NCBI GenBank assembly: GCA_000310025.1
Contig: FN649744.1
Location: forward strand, 2,540,176 to 2,604,175
Source of the DNA: Ectocarpus siliculosus
Lineage: Eukaryota > Sar > Phaeophyceae > Ectocarpales > Ectocarpaceae
Length of the DNA stretch: 64,000 bases
Direction: 5' to 3'
The notes beneath the pieces are model-generated. The model had not been told where the DNA came from and did no database searches. It saw nothing but the letters and a program-made list of their open reading frames with translations. Below, piece by piece: positions 57,801-64,000 of this stretch. The translations under genes were made by a program, and so were the position numbers. Each line of letters begins with the position of its first letter. Position 1 is the first letter of the stretch.

Positions 57801-60473
57801 CGCTGTTGTTTCTTCGTGATTAATAATATCGGTGTCATGTATTTGATATTATTTTCATCGGAGACTCGGGTATCACGCGCCGACACCAAGGACGTTGAAG
57901 GTGGTTGCTGAGGTTTAGCTCACTTCTTAACATCACAGACAACATGACAGGCAACCATGACCGAGAAATACGCCACGGGCTAATTTCAGGTATGGGATAT
58001 GTTTCGAGCATGCACGCCGTGAAGCTGAACAACTTCCACCATCTCGCTCTACACAAACACGCAAACAGGCGGAAAGGTAGCGACAACAAAGGAATGTAGC
58101 AGGCGTTTTTTCGTTCCCTGCGGGGCAATTATTCGAATCCATATCTGTCCTTCCGTTGACCCTTAGAATGTCTACACTTTTCCACAAAACCTCAACCCAA
58201 CCTTAGAATACGGTAAGGCCCTGCGCATTATTAATAGTAGCGGCAACAGAGGTTGCAGAAGATGCAAAAAGGTCACGAAAAGTATGTCTCACCCGAGCAT
58301 GCGCGCGTCAAGATCGATCCACTACATCTAGTCGCCCACACGACAGTACCTACGCACCTGCTGCTGTTCTCACAAAGCGGCTGCTTCTACTGCTATGCAT
58401 CTAATGCTGCTGCCCCTGCCTCTACTTCCAACGACCCCTCTTCTATCTACAACGTTGCTCCCACCTCTCGTAGATTTTGCAACATTCTTGATGAGCAAGC
58501 GCGAATCTCTTTCGCCTCTCACCGGGACCTTCCTTCTTGTCCTTCAGCCAGAGGCCCTCGAAGATATCTCCTCCAGGGAGGCGCAACGACCCGGTCCCGC
58601 TCCTCTGCCCGTCCAGCCACCCGCCGTCATATACCTGAGGAGCAAATAACGAGGACAAGAACATTGCAACATTTTTGGCGGGGCAAACGAGGAACGGTGA
58701 AACCAAAGCCTGCGATTTTTGTTTTGGCGTAAAATCCCAATCCACCGAAGATCCAAATACAAAAAAATATGAAAATATGGATGAAAAATTTACAGAGGGA
58801 GTAAACCAAACCAAGGGTTTTGCCCACGAACAATTCTGCTACATAGTTTAACCTAGAGAACCGTCGTAAGGGCCTCACGCACCCACCGTTCCGGCCTCAG
58901 TTTGCTCTTCCTTGGCATGCACTTGTCTAGAGCAGAGTGTTTGTGCTCGACCACTGTCTACCCTTGGTTTCTTCTTGTGTAGTACCAAGCACCGATGCCC
59001 CAACCGAGCAAGAACAGCGAAGAAGATGCTAAGCTACACAAGCTTCCAAATGAAAAGCGACCTAGCACCACAAACTTGTGGCTTGTGCGAGGGTTGCAAC
59101 AGCACCATGGTAGTAGCGCGACCTTATCTTGCCTCTCCATTGGCGAAAGACAATCTTCCCTGGCCGCTGCGGCGGTTTGCCACCCAGCCCCCCTCGTACC
59201 TTCCCCCATCTGCGTAGAAGAAGACGCCCAATCCATCTCGCTGGTCATCTGCAAACCCAACAACAGGACGGCCGTCGAAAACGAACGCCGCGTTGGTACG
59301 TTAGATGATGGGACAACGGCAACGCGATACCTCCAACTCGGCGTCTTCCGCCCATGTCAACGGTAGGACGGTGTTCGAGACGGTACGGCAAAGAAGGCAA
59401 AAAAAACACCTCCACCCCGTATCCGCTGGTCACCTTTCCAATCTCCGGCGTACTGTTTGCGTAACTTGCCGGATTCGTTTACCCAGTAGGTGCCTTTGCC
59501 GTGCCTCCGGTCACGTTCCCATTCCTGCCGCAATGTTGTTGTCATGACGTATGGAGTGCACGCACGTACTGCATCTGTTGGATTCTCTGCAGAGTCCAGC
59601 AGGGACTACACTGCTGTTGAATGACAGGAGAAAACTGGGCAAACCAGAAAATACACCCGGTCGATCTCCTAGATGATGCGGGCGGCGCTTCCACCTTTCC
59701 TTTGACCATCGAAGGCTCTACCTAGCCTATGGTCTTGGCGCGGGAGCTCCAACCCGAGATTACCAATTTGTTTTTTGCAAGGTGTACATGACATCGCGGA
59801 AGAATTACCCACCCGAGGTTTTCTTGAAAATCATTCCTGGACCGAGGTGCGTAGTGACGTGCTCCTCAACGGTAAAGCAGACTATCAAGCAGACTTGACA
59901 ATGCGGACAGACGCTAGGGGGTCTTGCTTACCCCCTCGTACTTGTTGCCGTTGACCCAAGAGCGAGTGCCATAGCCATGCTTCATGTTGTCCTGCCATTC
60001 CCCTTGGTACTTTCCACCCGTCTTGTATTGCGGCTGGGAGCTGGTGTGGTAGAAGCGCATGTCCGCCTTTGTGGGCACGTGGGGAGTAGGCGCAGGGGGG
60101 TAGTTATCATTGGTGTCGAAGCGACAGCAATATATCCTCTGTAATATTGATTCAAACATCAAGCTCTTAAAACGCGACGTGCGAAGGCCTAGGGACTCTC
60201 ATTTCTAGTACCAGCTTCACCGTTCATCGTGCTGTGCTTGCTGTCTACTACCTAACGTAGACGAGACGAGCGAAAGCGTGTGCGCCGGCAGCCGCGTCGC
60301 GAGCCTCTTACCTCGTACTTCTTGTTCGAAAGGACCCCGAACACCGTCTTATGGGGACCGTTTTTCTCCGACAGGCGCTCCCGCATGGTGTGGGTCATCA
60401 TCCTCGGTGGCTCCTCCTCTTCCTCTTCCTCCTCCCCTGCATACCTGCCATCTGTTCCAAATTCGCTCGCCAT
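54804..60473 (-). CDS. MORN3-like protein with EF-hand-like tail
   Basis: Nine core exons (5' to 3'): 60473-60312, 60033-59932, 59524-59434, 59248-59133, 58634-58523, 57698-57607, 57210-57031, 56613-56497, 54896-54804; 354 aa, all in phase. An optional in-phase exon is 56883-56836 (16 codons). After an acidic N terminus (a Glu run) come seven MORN repeats, for example KYQGEWQDNMKHGYGTRSW, RYEGGWVANRRSGQGRLSF and DIFEGLWLKDKKEGPG. The last one, VYEGEWVEGTPKCGEY, carries the KCG that marks MORN3, a protein of cilia, flagella and sperm. The following FPLPELTLKRSSAVLNEAVA part also fits the MORN3 C terminus. Two degenerate EF-hand-like helices are added (LRESFATFDQSGEG; ADPDTAISLPEMTEIVALLL). The intron after the fourth exon has a GC donor (GAG|GCAAGA). 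The gene is divergent from the lumen-protein gene. A role in zoospore or gamete flagella is inference. Confidence 0.87.
54974..55092 (+). repeat. Dispersed G-run repeat, subfamily B copy 2
   Basis: G run, then CGTACTCCCATATTCTGCAT, GCCCTAACGG, CATTGACCAAGCG, TCTCGAGAGGACGG and TGTTCCCACAGGACCGATCG. It matches 39011-39125 and lies in the last intron of the MORN3-like gene. Confidence 0.8.
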
Positions 60474-60870
60474 TTTTGTATGTCTGCCACCCTGAAGATG
60501 CTTCACTATTTCAGTTTCTCTTGACAGCCCCGAATAGACTGGTGATAGGGAGTAGGGGTTTGTGGGCCAGGTTTAGGTAGGGATAGTCAGGTGACCGTGA
60601 CCGTCAAGGTCCAAAGAGGGACGCTAGCTCACACATGACAATATTTCGGGTCTATACTGAACGGACGGTTTCATGAAAAAAAGGGAATTAGACCGCATAT
60701 TTAACCCGAAAGGGCATCTGAACCATTCTGTCCAAAAGACAGCTGCCCTCGCAGGTCGCCACGTCACACATGTCGCATTCCTTCACCAAAGACCTACCGG
60801 CAAGCTGGCAAGCGAATTCGACTAGTAGTGCAAGCATCAAGGCAAGTTGTACGGCGTGCACAACAACATC
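60474..60870. promoter_or_regulatory. Shared upstream region, MORN3-like (-) / lumen-protein (+) genes
   Basis: 397 bp between divergent start codons. No clear core promoter motif found. Confidence 0.4.
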
Positions 60871-63800
60871 ATGGGGCGCTTCTCGACCACGGTTTTGGCA
60901 TCGACAGCGGTTTCCATGCTAACGCAGGACGTCAACGCCTTCTTGGCGGTTCCCTCGACAGCACCACAAGGTAAGGAGCGCCGATGATGTTGAGAGGCAG
61001 GAACTTACACAGAGTCGCTCTACTTCAAGTATGTTTTTGGGTAAGTTGATTCCGGCCTTAGCGACCGGGGACGACTTGGTTCCGTGTGCTTGATTGCCGA
61101 AGACACGGGGGCACACAACAGTGTCTCTTGACATCATCGCATCAACAGAACCACACAATTGACCCTCTCGCGCAACCGTCCACTTGGCCGCTCACGGCTC
61201 ACCCTGCCGTGTGTTTCATCACTCCTGCCGATGTGCTCTCTACTTCAACAGCAGTATGGCCAGCACCATCCTCGTCATCCATCCGGAGATGGAACAACCG
61301 GTCCAGGCCTCGAGCTTGGATGTCTGAGGGCAGCGGGGCGCCCGCGACTACCAGGAGAGACATGTTCCAGGTGGCAGGAGCGGCGCTCGCTGCCACTGTG
61401 AGCCTGACAGCAGTGCCGGTGACGAGGTCGGCCGGGGCCGCCGTCACGGAGGGCGGTGAGACCAAGATTCTGGACACAATCACGTCCCGTTGTTGTGTTT
61501 GACTTGCCGTCGAGAGAAGTGTGCATACCTGGAATGTTCTCTGGGCACTGCCCACCGTCCTACATGCTAGCTGATCTGCACTGTTAGTTCGACGTTTGGG
61601 GGATGTTGTGCAGCAGCAGCAGTGGCGTCGCTGATACGCTTGTTTGTCCTACACTCACATTAGTCCACCCGCACGAGGTAACGACACTGCATATACAGCA
61701 ATCTAGTATTCAAAATAAACCCAGAGCAAGTTTTTCGAAGTTGTTCCTGCATGCCAGCCAGCATGCCGCAAGCAGGCTCTCATGAACTGCTGCGTTGTTC
61801 GTTTGCTGTTCACGCTCACGTCGTTTAGGGGTGCATTTTCTCGTAGAACGGCGCAACAAGAGTCTTGTTCTCGCGCCGATCCTGGCGGACTAACCCGCGG
61901 TTTCTGCGAGGGTGTAGATACATGCGGTTCCTCGATCGCCTCACTTATTTCTTCCCATACACCCTGCTCGTGGTACTTCACTAGTCTACCTGGTACACAT
62001 CTTGCCCCGCGTCGCCCAAGCAGTTCCAGTGGACCAATACATCTGTGCCAGCTGGGTTGGCCGCATAATTTTCGAGCTCGGTTTAAAACTCCGCATCGTT
62101 GCTACTATAATGCTGTCAAGACCTGATGACGCGAGATGAAGCGGAGTCCCATTGGACCTATGGTCAATTTTGTATCGCGATGCCACCCGCTCTTGAACCA
62201 CACCTGTGCTGGCGCCAACACCAACACACAGCGAAGTGTACGTCCCACCGCACTCGCTAAACAGACAAGAACCACCCTCTTTCGGCTGCTGAACCATCCC
62301 AAAAAACGTACGACCTGCCCGGTCACCTAAGATTGTTCTCGTAGATTGTGACGTGTCCGATGACGGCCGTCGGAGATGTACCTGTCTTCGGGCTGTTGAC
62401 ATAGATAGAGCCAGTGGATACGCTGAACCACCGCGTACAGGTAAAGCGGGCCAGCTGCCCCGTTCTCTCTCACGAGGGGTTGAACCTGGTGTGTCCTCAA
62501 CACCACACCCCCCAAATGACGTGTAAGGCATACAAGGGACCCCTCTGGAGTGGGCTCATGAGAGCGCAGCAGTGTCGTCATGGGGGCGATGCAAGATGAC
62601 AATAAAAGCAGAAGCCAGCCCACAGCTGGCTGCCAGCTGCCAGTAGTGACGCTTCCCAAGCTCAACAGCTTACCTCATGCAGCTGACGTATTATCAATCG
62701 AAGAGCCCAGCGAATACCAACGAATCAATAAGAATGATTTGCAATTCTACTTACAATCTCAATGACGTTTCCCAACAGCTCACACAGCTGACCGTGTTCT
62801 CTCACTCGAAGAGTACAGCGAACCCCAACGAACAAACATTTACAAATCAAGATTCTCCAGCCCAGATGGATACGGTCACACCCTTTCCATCCACCGCGCG
62901 CCTTTTATTGTTTCGCCGGCGTTGTTTTGGCCGCAGACCGGAAGGGGGTCGAGCAGACCACCATACGGTGGAAGGAAACGGTGACGCTGGGCACGCCGGA
63001 CGCGCCTAGGAAGACGGCGGATCTCTACGCCGTGGACGGCGTGCTTTGGGGGACCGTGTCCGAGGAGGTCCGGGACACGCCGGAGGAGATCTACGATTAC
63101 TTCGTGAGTTTGTTCTCTTTCGTTCCTTCGGTGAATTCGGAGTGCCTGCTGCCCGTGGTGGGGGCAGTGGACCGCCTCGAGAGGGGGGTTTCGTATCCCC
63201 TAGCCTTAACCCCCAACCCATCCCCGTACCCCCTACTAAAATCAAGCTTACTGTAGTAATCTCGCGTATGCATAGGATACTGCACCCAGCTTGTCATGCC
63301 CACTCTTGACGCCGTTAAAACTTGGGAATGACAAATCGGGTGGGTATACGGCGTAAGGACGGACGCTGGCGGCCTCGCTCGCCACGGGCAGGAGACTCTC
63401 GGGTGTTATATTTTTGTGACCGTTCACAAGACATTGGTTGGTGATGGCAGCGCCTACATTCACACACAGCAGCGTTGGCACGGCGGTTGTTGTCCGCTGA
63501 CGGGGGTTGTGCAACCACGGCGGATCCACGCTGTTCGGCAATGCAATGTTGTAGCAACAATAATAAGCGTCTCCTTTTTGAGGCACACGCAGATTGAGGC
63601 ATGTTTTTTCTCTTTGTGCGTGCGGCACTTTGCAGCCCGTTACCCGCCCATCGCTCAGGCCGTGACAAAACACAAAGAAGCAGCTCCACGCTTCCGCGCC
63701 GAAGCACACCTTATGGACACACTCACGTTGGCCCTGAACGGCACCGACCCCCTTTTCTCCCTCTCTTTGTGTTGTCTCCCTCACTCTCTGTCACTCTCTC

Positions 63801-64000
63801 TCTCGCTCGCTCGTTCTCTTCTTAAACACTCTCAAACACAACCAGGACTACTTCGCGCGGCTGCCCAAGCTCCGGCTGTCGGAGTTCACCCCGGTGTCGC
63901 TGCGCGTCTACGGCGACTTCGCAACCGAGGCGGGCACGTACACGTTCAAGTGGCAGGGGGAAGACGGGGTGCCCAAGGAGAAGCGGGCTCGCTTCAGCTT
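60871..64000 (+). CDS. Thylakoid-lumen NTF2/SnoaL-like protein (5' part)
   Basis: Exons 60871-60970, 61252-61455, 62937-63103 and 63846-beyond the window, all in phase. Residues 1-23 form a signal peptide ending VNA, followed by FLAVPS, the F-led plastid transit start. A second export signal follows: twin Arg (TRRDMFQVAGAALAATVSLT) and a cut-like AGA site, the form of a Tat-type thylakoid-lumen signal. The mature part (ADLYAVDGVLWGTVSEEVRD, TPEEIYDYFDYFARLP, VYGDFATEAGTYTFKW) matches the cone-shaped NTF2-like fold of the SnoaL/CaMKII-association group. Such proteins bind small ligands or act as scaffolds; the function here is unknown. Intron 2 (1,481 bp) holds the duplication at 62662-62856; intron 3 holds the repeat at 63178-63250. 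The gene is cut by the window end. Confidence 0.85.
62662..62856. repeat. Imperfect tandem duplication, ~100-bp period
   Basis: Copies at 62662-62752 and 62767-62856 share CAACAGCT, GCAGCTGAC/ACAGCTGACC, TCGAAGAG, CAGCGAA and CCAACGAA. The duplication is in intron 2 of the lumen-protein gene. Confidence 0.65.
63178..63250 (+). repeat. Single arm of the 48968-49238 repeat family
   Basis: GGGGGGTTTCGTATCCCCTA, then CTACTAAAATCAAGCTTA, matches the left arm at 48975-49037 in order and spacing. It lies in intron 3 of the lumen-protein gene. Confidence 0.7.

Overview
This is nuclear DNA of an intron-rich eukaryote, most likely a brown alga of the Ectocarpus kind (inference). Two genes begin with a signal peptide followed by a phenylalanine-led transit peptide, the plastid presequence type of algae with a secondary red plastid. 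A flagellar MORN3-like gene, a FNIP-repeat protein, introns of several hundred bases to several kilobases, and a moderately GC-rich coding style fit the same group. All gene models were built by hand from domain matches, splice sites and codon phase. No transcript data were available.

Layout. 1-560 is low-quality sequence. 1597-1740 (-) is one exon of an ABCG-type ABC transporter. 3796-13666 (+) is a seven-exon Rab-family GTPase; its 6.3 kb last intron holds a tyrosine-recombinase retroelement of the DIRS/Ngaro type (7471-13396) with split direct repeats and a hairpin-rich tandem array. 14576-15547 (+) is an unrecognised open frame. 16726-18591 (-) encodes 20 FNIP repeats. 20189-23167 (+) is a calmodulin-like EF-hand gene, and 24733-27222 (-) a complete six-exon ARF GTPase. 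From 27717 (+) runs an F-box gene whose later exons are only partly resolved.

31617-36030 (-) is an eight-exon coiled-coil gene. It is head to head, 172 bp apart, with a costars/ABRACL gene (36203-39530, +) whose first intron carries a 1.2 kb PIF/Harbinger-like element. 39773-40576 (+) is an intronless unknown gene. 42174-53276 (+) is an eleven-exon plastid-targeted, TolA-like Ala/Glu/Lys helix protein with an in-frame 96-bp minisatellite; one of its introns contains an assembly gap. 54804-60473 (-) is a MORN3-like gene with an EF-hand-like tail. 60871-64000 (+) is the 5' part of a thylakoid-lumen NTF2/SnoaL-like gene that runs off the window.

Most neighbouring genes lie on opposite strands, giving divergent pairs with short shared upstream regions and convergent tails. 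The functions seen are membrane traffic (Rab, ARF), calcium sensing, cytoskeleton and flagellum (costars, MORN3), protein turnover (F-box) and plastid proteins. They do not form one pathway, which is normal for a eukaryotic chromosome segment.
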